DNA from: Modestobacter marinus
GTDB taxonomy: Bacteria > Actinomycetota > Actinomycetes > Mycobacteriales > Geodermatophilaceae
Length of the DNA: 64,000 bases
Reading direction: 5' to 3'
Assembly (NCBI RefSeq): GCF_011758655.1
Contig: NZ_JAAMPA010000002.1
Span: 620,001-684,000 of the forward strand
Position numbers and translations under genes: made by a program. This document shows positions 1 through 7,996 of this stretch, in pieces. The notes beneath the pieces are model-generated. The model was not told the DNA's origin and ran no database searches. It was given only the letters and a program-made list of their open reading frames with translations. The stretch's first letter is position 1. The number at the start of each line of letters is the position of its first letter.

Positions 1-58
1 CGACCGTCCAGAGACCGAAGGTGAACTTGTCCTCGCGGGTGGGCGTCAGGTCGGGCAT
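1..58 (-). CDS. xylA: Xylose isomerase, N-terminal fragment cut by window edge
   Basis: Only the first 19 codons lie in the window. They read MPDLTPTREDKFTFGLWTV, which matches the conserved N-terminus of actinobacterial xylose isomerases (PT-x-EDKF-T/S-FGLWTVGW). The enzyme interconverts D-xylose and D-xylulose in the cytoplasm. The ATG is preceded by GAGAGGA at a suitable distance. It diverges from a LacI regulator and lies near a xylan-degradation gene set, which supports the call: it would receive the xylose released by the GH10/GH3/GH51 enzymes. The rest of the protein cannot be checked here. Confidence 0.82.
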   Translation of the reverse strand, partial: MPDLTPTREDKFTFGLWTV

Positions 59-563
59 CGGGCAGATCCTCTCGAGGACTCGGGAACAGGAGGGCGTCCC
101 CGCCGGACGGCGGAGGACCGGACCCGGCAGGTGGTGCCACCGGTGTCCTGGTGCTCGACGACGAGGGCGGCACCGACAGTGTCGCCCCCCGGTCGGCGGG
201 GGGCCAACGGCCCTTGCCGACCCGACGAGTCGAAGATGTGGCCCGAAAGTTGCGGGCGGTTTTCGACAACGTAAGACGCGGCAGGGTCAGTGTCAACGGG
301 ATCACACCGAGGAACCGATGCCACGGTCAGCGCAGCGCGCGTCCGCCCGGTCCGTCGCCCGACGATCGCCGCTGCCGCCGGGAGTCTGCTCGGGTCGCTC
401 GTGTCGGTGCACGCATCGCCGGAACACTTTCGAGAGGAGAGGCTCGAAGTTACGATCACCGCGCCGACACCCGGCGCCCTCCCGGCTGCCACCTGGGGCC
501 CGTCCGGGCTGCCACCGAGGCCCGTCCGGGCCGGGCATCGCGGCACGACCCCAGGAGGGCTCC
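59..563. promoter_or_regulatory. Divergent xylA / lacI control region
   Basis: This 505-base gene-free stretch separates xylA (minus) from the LacI regulator (plus). It contains TTCGACAACGTAAG at 262-275, whose 11-base core TTCGACAACGT recurs exactly at 7943-7953 in front of the xylan-oligosaccharide ABC operon. It also has CGAAAGTT (244-251) and ACTTTCGAG-type half-sites around 426-434, typical of LacI-family targets in actinobacterial glycosidase regulons. I see no convincing ORF here: the long upstream extension of the LacI reading frame has no ribosome site and no family similarity. Confidence 0.5.
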
Positions 564-1556
564 GTGACACAGCACGCGAACCGACCCACGCTGGCGGTGA
601 TCGCCGCCGCGGCGGGGGTCTCGTTGCCGACGGTCTCCAAGGTGCTCAACGGCAAGCAGGACGTCGCAGCCGCGACCCGCGCGCACGTCCAGCAGGTCCT
701 CGAGCAGTACGCCTACGTCCCCCTGACGCCCCGGGGCCCGACCCGTCCGCTCGTCGACGTCGTCTTCACCGCGCTGGACAGCCCGTGGGGGATGGAGATC
801 CTGCGCGGGGTGACCGAGGCCGACCTCGAGGTCGTGGTCACGACGCTGTCCCGCTCGTCCTCCGGGGACTGGGTCCGTGAGCTGATCACCGGCGGCCGTC
901 AGGGCGCCATCGTGGTGACCTCGCGCCTGACGGCGGCCGACCAGCGGCGACTGGGCGGCTCCCAGCTGCCGGTCGTCGTCATCGACCCGGTCGACATGCC
1001 CGGCCAGGAGGTGCCCAGCGTCGGTGCGACCAACTGGTCCGGCGGCCTCGCCGCGACCGAGCACCTCATCGAGCTCGGGCACCGGCGGATCGCCGTGATC
1101 GGCGGTCAGGAGGACTACCTCTGCAGCCGGGCCCGCATCGACGGCTACCGGGCGGCCCTCGACCGGGCCGGCATCCCCTTCGACCCGGCGCTGGTGCGGC
1201 ATGGCACCTTCTCCCACGAGGGCGGCCACCAGCAGGCGCGAGCGGTGCTGGAGCTGGCCGACCGCCCCACCGCCGTCTTCGCCGGCAGTGACGAGCAGGC
1301 CTTCGGGGTGCTGGAGGCCGCCCGCCAGGCCCGCCTGTCCGTGCCGGGCGACGTGAGCGTGGTCGGCTTCGACGACCTGCCGATGGCCCGCTGGTCCTCG
1401 CCGCCGCTGACCACCGTCCGGCAGCCCCTGGCCGACATGGGGCGGATGGCCGGCCGCATGCTCCACGACCTGATCACCGGTACCCGCCTGGACACCCAGC
1501 GGGTCGAGCTGGCCACGCAGCTGGTGGTCCGCGCCTCCACCGCCCGTCCCTCCTGA
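564..1556 (+). CDS. LacI-family transcriptional regulator (xylose/xylan locus)
   Basis: 330-residue cytoplasmic repressor of normal LacI length. Residues about 9-30 form the LacI helix-turn-helix (LAVIAAAAGVSLPTVSKVLNG); the remainder is the periplasmic-binding-protein-like effector domain, ending in the usual VGFDDLP...SPPLTTVRQP segment. I chose the GTG at 564 because AGGAGG lies just upstream and the HTH begins directly after it; the open frame extends much further upstream but without family features. It diverges from xylA and sits next to hemicellulase genes, so xylose or xylo-oligosaccharides are the likely effectors (inference). A strong hairpin follows the stop. Confidence 0.9.
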   Translation: MTQHANRPTLAVIAAAAGVSLPTVSKVLNGKQDVAAATRAHVQQVLEQYAYVPLTPRGPTRPLVDVVFTALDSPWGMEILRGVTEADLEVVVTTLSRSSSGDWVRELITGGRQGAIVVTSRLTAADQRRLGGSQLPVVVIDPVDMPGQEVPSVGATNWSGGLAATEHLIELGHRRIAVIGGQEDYLCSRARIDGYRAALDRAGIPFDPALVRHGTFSHEGGHQQARAVLELADRPTAVFAGSDEQAFGVLEAARQARLSVPGDVSVVGFDDLPMARWSSPPLTTVRQPLADMGRMAGRMLHDLITGTRLDTQRVELATQLVVRASTARPS

Positions 1557-1557
1557 G

Positions 1558-1596
1558 CCCCGCCGGGACCGCCCGTCCCGGCAGGTCCCGGCGGGG
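1558..1596. terminator. Bidirectional hairpin between convergent lacI and GH51 genes
   Basis: A perfect 13-bp stem, CCCCGCCGGGACC at 1558-1570 paired with GGTCCCGGCGGGG at 1584-1596, with a 13-base loop. It starts one base after the LacI stop and ends four bases before the GH51 stop. No T tract, as is common in GC-rich actinobacteria. Confidence 0.7.
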
Positions 1597-1600
1597 GTGC

Positions 1601-3109
1601 TCAGCGGAGGGAGACCGCCGTCCACGAGACCGGCGGCAGGGTCACGCGCAGCGTGCCGTCCACCACCGTCGCCCGCGGGTTCGGCCGCAACCCGACCCGC
1701 GCCGGGTCCTCGCTGGTGTTCGCGGCGTGCGGGTCCGGGTCCGAGAGCGTCAGCGCCTCCTCGACGGTGCCCACGCCGAGCGCCGACACGTCCACGGACA
1801 CCTCTGCCTCCTCGGTCTGCGACCGGTTCACCAGGAACAGCGCCGCGGTGCCCGCGTCGGCGTCGGCGGTGGCCGCGGCGTCGACCAGCGGCACCTCACC
1901 GTGCTCGGCGGTGACGTGACTCGGGCCGTCGACGGCCACCTGGAGGGCGACGCCCCGCGCCAGCCGGGAGGTGGTCGCGAAGGGGAAGAACGTCGTCTTG
2001 CGCCACGCCGGCCCCTGCGGCTCGGCGGCGATGGGGGCGATCACGTTGACCAGCTGGGCCATCGAGGCGCTGGTCACCCGGTCCGCGTGGCGGATCAGCG
2101 ACATCAGGACGTTGCCGACGACGACGGCGTCGGCCACGGTGTAGGCCTCCTCGCTGATGGCCGGCGCGACCGGCCAGTCGTCGATGCGCTTCGGCAGGCC
2201 CGACTGCACCCGCGAGGCGTACCAGACGTTCCACTCGTCGAAGGAGATGGACATCCGCTTCGGGCTGCGGCGCACCGACTGCACGTGGTCGGCGGTGGCC
2301 ACGACCGTCTCGATGAAGTGGTCGGTGTCGGTCGCCGACGCCAGGAACGAGTCCAGGTCGCCGTCCTTCTCCTCGTAGTAGGCGTGGCAGGAGATGAAGT
2401 CCACGTCGTCGTAGGCGTGGGTGAGCACGACCCGCTCCCACTCCCCGAAGGTGGGCATCCCCGCGCCCGACGAGCCGCAGGCGACGAGCTCCAGGTCCGG
2501 GTCGACCTGGCGCATGGCCTTGGCGGTCCGGGAGGCGAGCTTGCCGTAGTCCTCGGCGGAGAGCTGGCCGAGCTGCCAGGGGCCGTCCATCTCGTTGCCC
2601 AGGCACCACATCCGCACGTCGAACGGCTCGGTGCGCCCGTTGCGGATCCGCTGCTCGGCGAGCTCCGTGCCGGCGGGCACGTTGGTGTACTCCAGCAGGT
2701 CGAGCGCCTCGAGGGTGCCGCGGGTGCCGAGGTTCACGGCGAGCATGAGCTCGGCGCCGACCTCCTCCAGCCACGAGGCGAACTCGTGCAGGCCGACCTC
2801 GTTGGTCTCGGTGCTGTGCCAGGCGAGGTTGAGCCGCACCGGGCGCTGGCTGCGCGGTCCGACGCTGTCCTCCCACCGGAAGCCGGAGACGAAGTTGCCC
2901 CCGGGGTACCGGACCGTGCTCACCCCCAGCTCCCGGACCAGGTCGAGCACGTCCCGGCGGAAGCCGTTCTCGTCCGCCGTCGGGTGCTCCGGTGAGTGGA
3001 TGCCGCCGTACACCCCGCGGCCCATGTGCTCGACGAACGCGCCGAAGAGCCGCCGGGACACCGGGCCCACCGGTCGCGCCGGGTCCAGCGTGAGTCGTGC
3101 GGTGAGCAT
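1601..3109 (-). CDS. GH51 alpha-L-arabinofuranosidase
   Basis: 502-residue glycoside hydrolase family 51 enzyme removing alpha-L-arabinofuranosyl side chains from arabinoxylan or arabinan oligosaccharides. The acid/base Glu is in CLGNEMDGPW (E173) and the nucleophile Glu in ISFDEWNVWY (E292); the GGNFVSGFRWEDSVGP segment near residue 70 is typical. An (alpha/beta)8 barrel followed by the C-terminal beta domain gives normal length. No signal peptide, so cytoplasmic. Its ATG overlaps the stop of the CE7 esterase by one base (TGATG), making it the last gene of a coupled GH3-CE7-GH51 run. Substrate within the arabinofuranosidase class is inferred from neighbours. Confidence 0.93.
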   Translation of the reverse strand: MLTARLTLDPARPVGPVSRRLFGAFVEHMGRGVYGGIHSPEHPTADENGFRRDVLDLVRELGVSTVRYPGGNFVSGFRWEDSVGPRSQRPVRLNLAWHSTETNEVGLHEFASWLEEVGAELMLAVNLGTRGTLEALDLLEYTNVPAGTELAEQRIRNGRTEPFDVRMWCLGNEMDGPWQLGQLSAEDYGKLASRTAKAMRQVDPDLELVACGSSGAGMPTFGEWERVVLTHAYDDVDFISCHAYYEEKDGDLDSFLASATDTDHFIETVVATADHVQSVRRSPKRMSISFDEWNVWYASRVQSGLPKRIDDWPVAPAISEEAYTVADAVVVGNVLMSLIRHADRVTSASMAQLVNVIAPIAAEPQGPAWRKTTFFPFATTSRLARGVALQVAVDGPSHVTAEHGEVPLVDAAATADADAGTAALFLVNRSQTEEAEVSVDVSALGVGTVEEALTLSDPDPHAANTSEDPARVGLRPNPRATVVDGTLRVTLPPVSWTAVSLR

Positions 3110-4122
3110 CAGGTCCCCTTCAGCGTGGTCGGCTCGGCCACCGCGGGGCCGGAGAGCAGGTCGCGCAGCCAGGTGAGCTGCTCCCGCTGCTGGTGGAACT
3201 GGCCGCCCTCGTGGTCGTTGAACGGGTAGACCCGGATGTCCTTCGGGCCGGCGTAGGCGTGGTAGGCCGCGAACACCGTGGACGGCGGGCAGATCTGGTC
3301 CATGAGGGCCACGGAGAACAGCGCCGGCGCCGAGGCCCGGCGGGCGAGCACCGCGCCGTCGAAGTAGCTCAACGTCGCGAAGACGCGGTCGACGCGGTCC
3401 CGGTGGGCCTTGAGGTAGCGGACCAGCTCCCCGTAGGGATCGCCGGGGGCGATGCGGGTGGCGCGCGGGAAGTCGCAGAGGAACGGCACGTCGGGCAGGA
3501 CCGCCCGCACCCCGGGCGCGAGCGCCGAGACGGCCAGCGCGATGCCGCCGCCCTGGCTGATGCCGGCCACCGCGACCCGGTCGCCGTCGACGTCCGGATG
3601 ACCGCGGAGCACCTCCACGGCCCGGACGGCGTCGGTGTAGACCCGCCGGTAGTAGTAGTCCTGCGGCGACAGCACCCCCCGGGTCAGGAAGCCGGGCTGC
3701 GCGGCGGCCGAGCCCACCGGGTCACCGGTCTCCCCCACCGTCCAGCCGCTGCCCTGCCCACGGGTGTCGACGACCAGCTGGGCGAACCCGGCCGAGGCCC
3801 AGAAGACGTGCTCGTGCGGCAGCCCGCGGCCGCCGTTGTAGCCCTGGAACTGGACCACCCCGGGCAGCGGCCGGTCCCCGCGCAGCGCGCGGGCGGGCAG
3901 GTGCAGCCAGGCGCGCACCGGCGAGCCGCCCGCGCCGGCGAACGACACGCCGAGGGTCTCGACGGTCGTCAGCCCGGAGTCGACCGGCGTCCAGGAGGCG
4001 TCCAGCGGCCACCGCCCCGCCTCCTGGAGGGTGGCGTCCCAGAACTCCTGCAGGTCCTCGGGCGCGGGCAGGTCCGGGGCGTAGCGCCGGAGCTCCTCCA
4101 GGGGCAGGTCGGTGTGCGGCAT
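3109..4122 (-). CDS. CE7 acetylxylan esterase / cephalosporin-C deacetylase family
   Basis: 337-residue alpha/beta hydrolase of carbohydrate esterase family 7 (AXE1). The catalytic triad is visible: Ser in GISQGG (S189), Asp in LMDQICPP (D275) and His in NDHEGG (H304); RGQG near residue 121 and the family-typical PFLCDF stretch are present. It removes acetyl groups from short, imported xylo-oligosaccharides. There is no signal peptide. The start overlaps the GH3 stop by one base (TGATG) and its own stop overlaps the GH51 start the same way, so the three are translationally coupled. Confidence 0.93.
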   Translation of the reverse strand: MPHTDLPLEELRRYAPDLPAPEDLQEFWDATLQEAGRWPLDASWTPVDSGLTTVETLGVSFAGAGGSPVRAWLHLPARALRGDRPLPGVVQFQGYNGGRGLPHEHVFWASAGFAQLVVDTRGQGSGWTVGETGDPVGSAAAQPGFLTRGVLSPQDYYYRRVYTDAVRAVEVLRGHPDVDGDRVAVAGISQGGGIALAVSALAPGVRAVLPDVPFLCDFPRATRIAPGDPYGELVRYLKAHRDRVDRVFATLSYFDGAVLARRASAPALFSVALMDQICPPSTVFAAYHAYAGPKDIRVYPFNDHEGGQFHQQREQLTWLRDLLSGPAVAEPTTLKGT

Positions 4123-6464
4123 CAGCCCTCGCGCCCGTGTTCGACGACCGTGTCGGGGTGCAGCTGGCGCTCGAACCCGACGGTGCGCCGGCTGCCGGTG
4201 AGGGTGCACCGGAGGACCTGCCGCACGTCGGTGCTGGACGCGCCCACCCGGAGCTCCACCTCGCCCGGTTCGACGATCCGCGTGCCCGCACGCCCGGTGA
4301 AGGAGGTGAGGTCGGCGTGCAGCCGGAAGCGCACGGTCGCCGCGCAGCCCGCCGCGAGGTCGACCCGCTGGGCGGCCATCAGCGCCTGCACGGGCCGGAC
4401 CACCTCGGCCGCGACGTCGTGCAGGTAGACCTGCACCACCTCGGTGACCTCGCGGTCGGTGTCGTTGCGGAGCTCGACCTCGACCTCGGTGGTCCCGGCG
4501 GTGTCCCACTCCGCGCCGGTGCCCAGCCGGACCTCGCCCCAGGTGGCCGAGGCGTACCCCAGGCCGTGCCCGAACGGGAACAGCGGCGTCGGGTCGACAC
4601 TGCTCACGTCGGTCTGCCGGCCGAGGGCCGCGGCGAGGTAGGTCCCGGGCTGGCTGCTGCCGGCGCGGGGGAAGCTCACCGGCAGCCGGCCCGACGGGCC
4701 GACCCGGCCACTGAGGACGTCGGCGACCGCGGGGCCACCCTCCTCGCCGGGGAAGAAGCCGCACACCACCGCGGCGAGCCGGTCGACCTGCCGGGACAGC
4801 TCGTACGGACGGCCGACCAGCAGGACGAGCACCACCGGGGTGCCGGTCGCGAGCAGGGCCTCCAGCAGCTCCTCCTGGCGCCCCGGCAGCCGCAGGTCCA
4901 CGGCGTCGCAGCCCTCACCGGAGGTCCCGTTGCCGAACAGGCCCGCCTGGTCACCGAGGACGGCGACGCACACGTCGGCGTCGGCCGCGGCGCGCGCGGC
5001 GGCCGCGATCGCCTCGTCGTCGCCGCCCACCACCGGGCAGCCCTCGGCGACGACGACGTCGTAGGCCTCCGGCGCGGCCTTCATGGCCTCGGCGAGCGTC
5101 GGGATGTCGACGCCCACCGGCACCTCCGGGTGGTGCACCCCCACGTGCATCGGGAAGGAGTAGCAGCCGAGCATCGCCTGGGCGGTGTCCGCGCGGGGAC
5201 CCACCACCGCCAGCTTCGCGCCAGGGCGCAGCGGCAGCGTCCCGTCGTTGGCCAGCAGCACGACCGAGCGGCGGGCGAGGTCGCCGGCCACCGCCCGGGA
5301 CTCCGCGGAGTCGAGCGAGACGGCCCCGTCCAGGACCGCCGGCGAGTCCGGCGACCAGTCGGCGTCGAGCAGGCCGAGCTCGCACTTCTGCAGCAGCACC
5401 CGGCGCAGCGCCCGGTCGACCAGCGCCTCGTCCACCGCACCGCCGCGGACGGCCTCGACCAGCGGCTGGCCGTAGCAGGCCACCGTCGGCAGCTCCACGT
5501 CGATCCCGGCCTCCAGCGCCAGCGCAGCGGCCTCCGCAGGCGAGCCGGCGACACCGTGCAGGGCCTGGAGGAAGGCGATGGAGAAGTAGTCGGCGACGAC
5601 CGTGCCGGTGAACCCGTAGGTCTCCCGGAGCAGCGACGTCAGCAGCGCCGGGTCGCCCGCCGAGGGCACCCCGTCGATGTCGGTGTAGGAGTTCATGACC
5701 GACCGCGCCCCGGCCTTCAGGGCCATCTCGAAGGGCGGGAGGAACACGTCGGCGATCTCCCGCGGCCCGGCGGAGACCGGGGCGAGGTTGCGGCCGGCCC
5801 GCGAGGCGGAGTAGCCGACGAAGTGCTTGAGCGTCGCGACGACGCCGGTGGACTCCAGGCCGCGGACGTAGGCGCTGCCGATCGTGCCGACCAGGTGCGG
5901 GTCCTCGCCCATCGTCTCCTCGACCCGGCCCCAGCGCAGGTCACGGGCGACGTCGAACACCGGGGCCAGCCCCTGGTGGACGCCGAGGGAGCGCATGTTC
6001 TCCCCGATGAGGGCACCCATGCGCTGCACGAGCTCCGGGTCGAAGCTGGCCGCCCAGCACAGCGGGGAGGGGAAGACGGTCGCCGTCCACGCGGCCAGCC
6101 CGGTGAGGCACTCCTCGTGCACCAGCGCGGGGATGCCGAAGCGGCCGGCGGCCATGATCTGCCGCTGGCTCTCCGCCAGGCCCTTGGCCCCGACCAGCGG
6201 GTCGACCGGTGCCGTGCCGAACGGCCTGGTCAGCTGGCCCAGCCCGCTGCGGATCAGCTCCTCCCAGGCCACCGGCGCCGCGGCCATCTCGTGCTGGTGC
6301 GGCGCGACCTCACCCTCGGTCGCGTCGATGCCCACCCACACGCCGTAGAGCTGCGCGACCTTCTCCTCCAGCGTCATGCGGCCGAGGAGGTCCGCCACCC
6401 TGTCCTCGGACCGGGCGCCCGTGTCGCGCCAGAGCGCAGGGCCGTTGTCGACGTTCGTGACCAT
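4122..6464 (-). CDS. GH3 beta-glycosidase, probable beta-xylosidase
   Basis: 780-residue family 3 glycoside hydrolase with the N-terminal barrel, the alpha/beta sandwich and a C-terminal fibronectin-III-like domain. The nucleophile Asp lies in GFTGTVVADYFS (D292) and the conserved KH is in TLKHFVGY. The VEETMGEDPHL segment also fits. No signal peptide. Xylosidase rather than glucosidase activity is inferred from the GH10, CE7 and GH51 neighbours. I chose the ATG at 6464 (MVTNVDNG); the frame stays open upstream into a stretch of direct repeats that does not look coding. The ribosome site is weak. Confidence 0.88.
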   Translation of the reverse strand: MVTNVDNGPALWRDTGARSEDRVADLLGRMTLEEKVAQLYGVWVGIDATEGEVAPHQHEMAAAPVAWEELIRSGLGQLTRPFGTAPVDPLVGAKGLAESQRQIMAAGRFGIPALVHEECLTGLAAWTATVFPSPLCWAASFDPELVQRMGALIGENMRSLGVHQGLAPVFDVARDLRWGRVEETMGEDPHLVGTIGSAYVRGLESTGVVATLKHFVGYSASRAGRNLAPVSAGPREIADVFLPPFEMALKAGARSVMNSYTDIDGVPSAGDPALLTSLLRETYGFTGTVVADYFSIAFLQALHGVAGSPAEAAALALEAGIDVELPTVACYGQPLVEAVRGGAVDEALVDRALRRVLLQKCELGLLDADWSPDSPAVLDGAVSLDSAESRAVAGDLARRSVVLLANDGTLPLRPGAKLAVVGPRADTAQAMLGCYSFPMHVGVHHPEVPVGVDIPTLAEAMKAAPEAYDVVVAEGCPVVGGDDEAIAAAARAAADADVCVAVLGDQAGLFGNGTSGEGCDAVDLRLPGRQEELLEALLATGTPVVLVLLVGRPYELSRQVDRLAAVVCGFFPGEEGGPAVADVLSGRVGPSGRLPVSFPRAGSSQPGTYLAAALGRQTDVSSVDPTPLFPFGHGLGYASATWGEVRLGTGAEWDTAGTTEVEVELRNDTDREVTEVVQVYLHDVAAEVVRPVQALMAAQRVDLAAGCAATVRFRLHADLTSFTGRAGTRIVEPGEVELRVGASSTDVRQVLRCTLTGSRRTVGFERQLHPDTVVEHGREG

Positions 6465-6505
6465 GCTTGCGAGAGTCCGTCCTGTGTCGTCGTTGCTGGT
6501 GCGGC

Positions 6506-6559
6506 GATCCGAGAGGCCGCGTGTGCCGGGGGGATCCGAGAGGCCGCCTGTGCCGGGGG
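6506..6559. repeat. 27-bp imperfect direct repeat, two copies, upstream of GH3
   Basis: GATCCGAGAGGCCGC followed by TGTGCCGGGGG occurs at 6506-6531 and again from 6533, tandemly in the 155-base gap between the GH10 stop and the GH3 start. A separate perfect inverted repeat, GCGGGCGC/GCGCCCGC, is at 6569-6585 just downstream of the GH10 gene. These could affect the relative expression of GH10 and GH3; no function is proven. Confidence 0.6.
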
Positions 6560-6619
6560 ACGGCCACGGCGGGCGCTGCGCCCGCACCATCCTGCCCCGG
6601 CCTCAGGGTGGTGCACCGG

Positions 6620-7891
6620 TCAGGGCAGGGTGACCACCGCAGTCGGCGCGTCGGCCCGCAGCTGCCAGGAGGCCGTGCCGCCCGCCGCCGAGACCGCGTA
6701 GTCGCCGGCCCAGCCGCGCACGGCCACCCGGCCCTCGCCGTCGGTCCGCAGCCGCGTCGGGGCCAGCCACCACTCCTCCTTGACCAGGCCGCGGAGGGCG
6801 TCGTACGCCGGCTTCGGCGTGCCGTCGGCGCGCACCAGCCCCGCGGGGGCGCCGAGCCACGCGCCCTGGTCGGTGATCCCCCAGTAGGTCACGGCCTGCA
6901 CCGCAGGGTGGGCCAGCAGGGTCCGGTAGTGCCGGACGACGTCCTCGGCCTGCCGCTGCTCACCGGCCGGCGTGGACGGCCACTCGTCGACCTGGTGGTC
7001 GTTGAGGTCCACGATCTCGGCCGGCATGAGGTCGCCGGCGACCAGGGTGGTCTCGGTCCAGTGCAGCGGCAGCCCGTAGCGGGCGAACCGGTCGCAGACC
7101 TCCTGCGTCCGCTCCTCGCCCCAGTAGCCCTGGTGCATGTGGCTCTGCAGGCCGATCGCGTCCACCTGCACCCCGGCTTCCAGGACGCCCTCGATCAGGC
7201 ACTCGTAGGCCGTGCCGAGGTTGAAGTCGTTGAGGACCAGCGTCGTGGCCGGGTCCGTGCCGTGCGCCTCCTCGAAGGCGAGCCGGATGGTGGGGATCCG
7301 GCCGATCCGCCGGCACAGCCGGGTGATCGCGTTCTGCCGCTCCTCGTTGCTGAACACCGGCATGATCACGACCTCGTTGATCGCGTCCCAGGTGTCCACC
7401 AGGCCGGCGAAGGAGGAGACCTCCCGCCGCACCCGGGCGCGCACGATCTCCTCGACCTCGGCGTCGGTGTGCTCCCGCAGCCAGTCCGGGGCCAGCGTGT
7501 GCCAGACCAGCGGGTGGCCCTTGACCGCCACGCCCCGGTCGCGGAACCAGCGGGCCGCGGCCTGCAGGCGTGCGGTGTCCGGCCGGCCCTCCGCGGGCTC
7601 GAACCCGGCCCAGTAGAAGGGCAGCGTCGCGGTGTTGAAGACGTCGAGGAACAGCTCCTCGAGCCGCCCGGCAGCCGCCGGGTCGGCGCCGCCGAACACG
7701 TTCTCCCGGCCCGCCCCCTGCTCCTGGTTGGCCAGGCCGACGAAGTCGAACCCGATGTTGCCGAACGCGAACTCGTGCCGGGTCTGCTCCACCAGCACCT
7801 CGGTGTCGGCACAGGGCGAACCGTCCGGGCGCCGGACCGTGAGGGTGGCGTCGATCGAGCGGACCGCGTGGACGGCTGTGTCGGGGGTCAT
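6620..7891 (-). CDS. GH10 endo-beta-1,4-xylanase, cytoplasmic
   Basis: 423-residue family 10 xylanase. Diagnostic motifs: HPLVWH at about 126-131, acid/base Glu in DTWDAINEVV (E173), the LVLNDFN and GLQSHMH strands, and nucleophile Glu in LHWTETTL (E280). About 60 extra residues follow the barrel and may form a small beta domain. There is no signal peptide, unlike secreted xylanases, so it probably acts on imported xylo-oligosaccharides. The start is uncertain: the ATG at 7891 and an in-frame ATG at 7912 both lack a ribosome site, so a leaderless message is possible. First gene of the minus-strand hydrolase run. Confidence 0.9.
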   Translation of the reverse strand: MTPDTAVHAVRSIDATLTVRRPDGSPCADTEVLVEQTRHEFAFGNIGFDFVGLANQEQGAGRENVFGGADPAAAGRLEELFLDVFNTATLPFYWAGFEPAEGRPDTARLQAAARWFRDRGVAVKGHPLVWHTLAPDWLREHTDAEVEEIVRARVRREVSSFAGLVDTWDAINEVVIMPVFSNEERQNAITRLCRRIGRIPTIRLAFEEAHGTDPATTLVLNDFNLGTAYECLIEGVLEAGVQVDAIGLQSHMHQGYWGEERTQEVCDRFARYGLPLHWTETTLVAGDLMPAEIVDLNDHQVDEWPSTPAGEQRQAEDVVRHYRTLLAHPAVQAVTYWGITDQGAWLGAPAGLVRADGTPKPAYDALRGLVKEEWWLAPTRLRTDGEGRVAVRGWAGDYAVSAAGGTASWQLRADAPTAVVTLP

Positions 7892-7996
7892 GTGCGAAAT
7901 CGTTATCGACATCGATTGACAACGCAAGTGTGCGCTGCGACCTTCGACAACGTGTTGCACGCCACTTCGGCGTGCGAAGTGACGAAGGGGTCAGAC
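7892..7996. promoter_or_regulatory. Divergent GH10 / ABC transporter control region with candidate operators
   Basis: 105 bases between divergent starts. Two related words lie here: TTGACAACGCAAG (7916-7928) and TTCGACAACGTGTTG (7943-7957). The first shares GACAACG(C/T)AAG with 265-275 in the xylA/lacI region; the second shares TTCGACAACGT with 262-272. Both are imperfect dyads with TTG/CAA arms, as expected for LacI-family operators. TTGACA at 7916-7921 could double as a -35 element for the transporter. Confidence 0.5.

Noticed and set aside
21-563. N-terminal extension of the LacI frame
   Set aside because: No ribosome site or family similarity, and it overlaps the xylA start and the candidate operators; GTG at 564 has AGGAGG.
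4137-6701. 854-codon plus-strand ORF opposite GH3
   Set aside because: Mirror frame of a clear GH3 enzyme; composition (Arg/Gly/His/Pro) is typical of antisense frames in GC-rich DNA.
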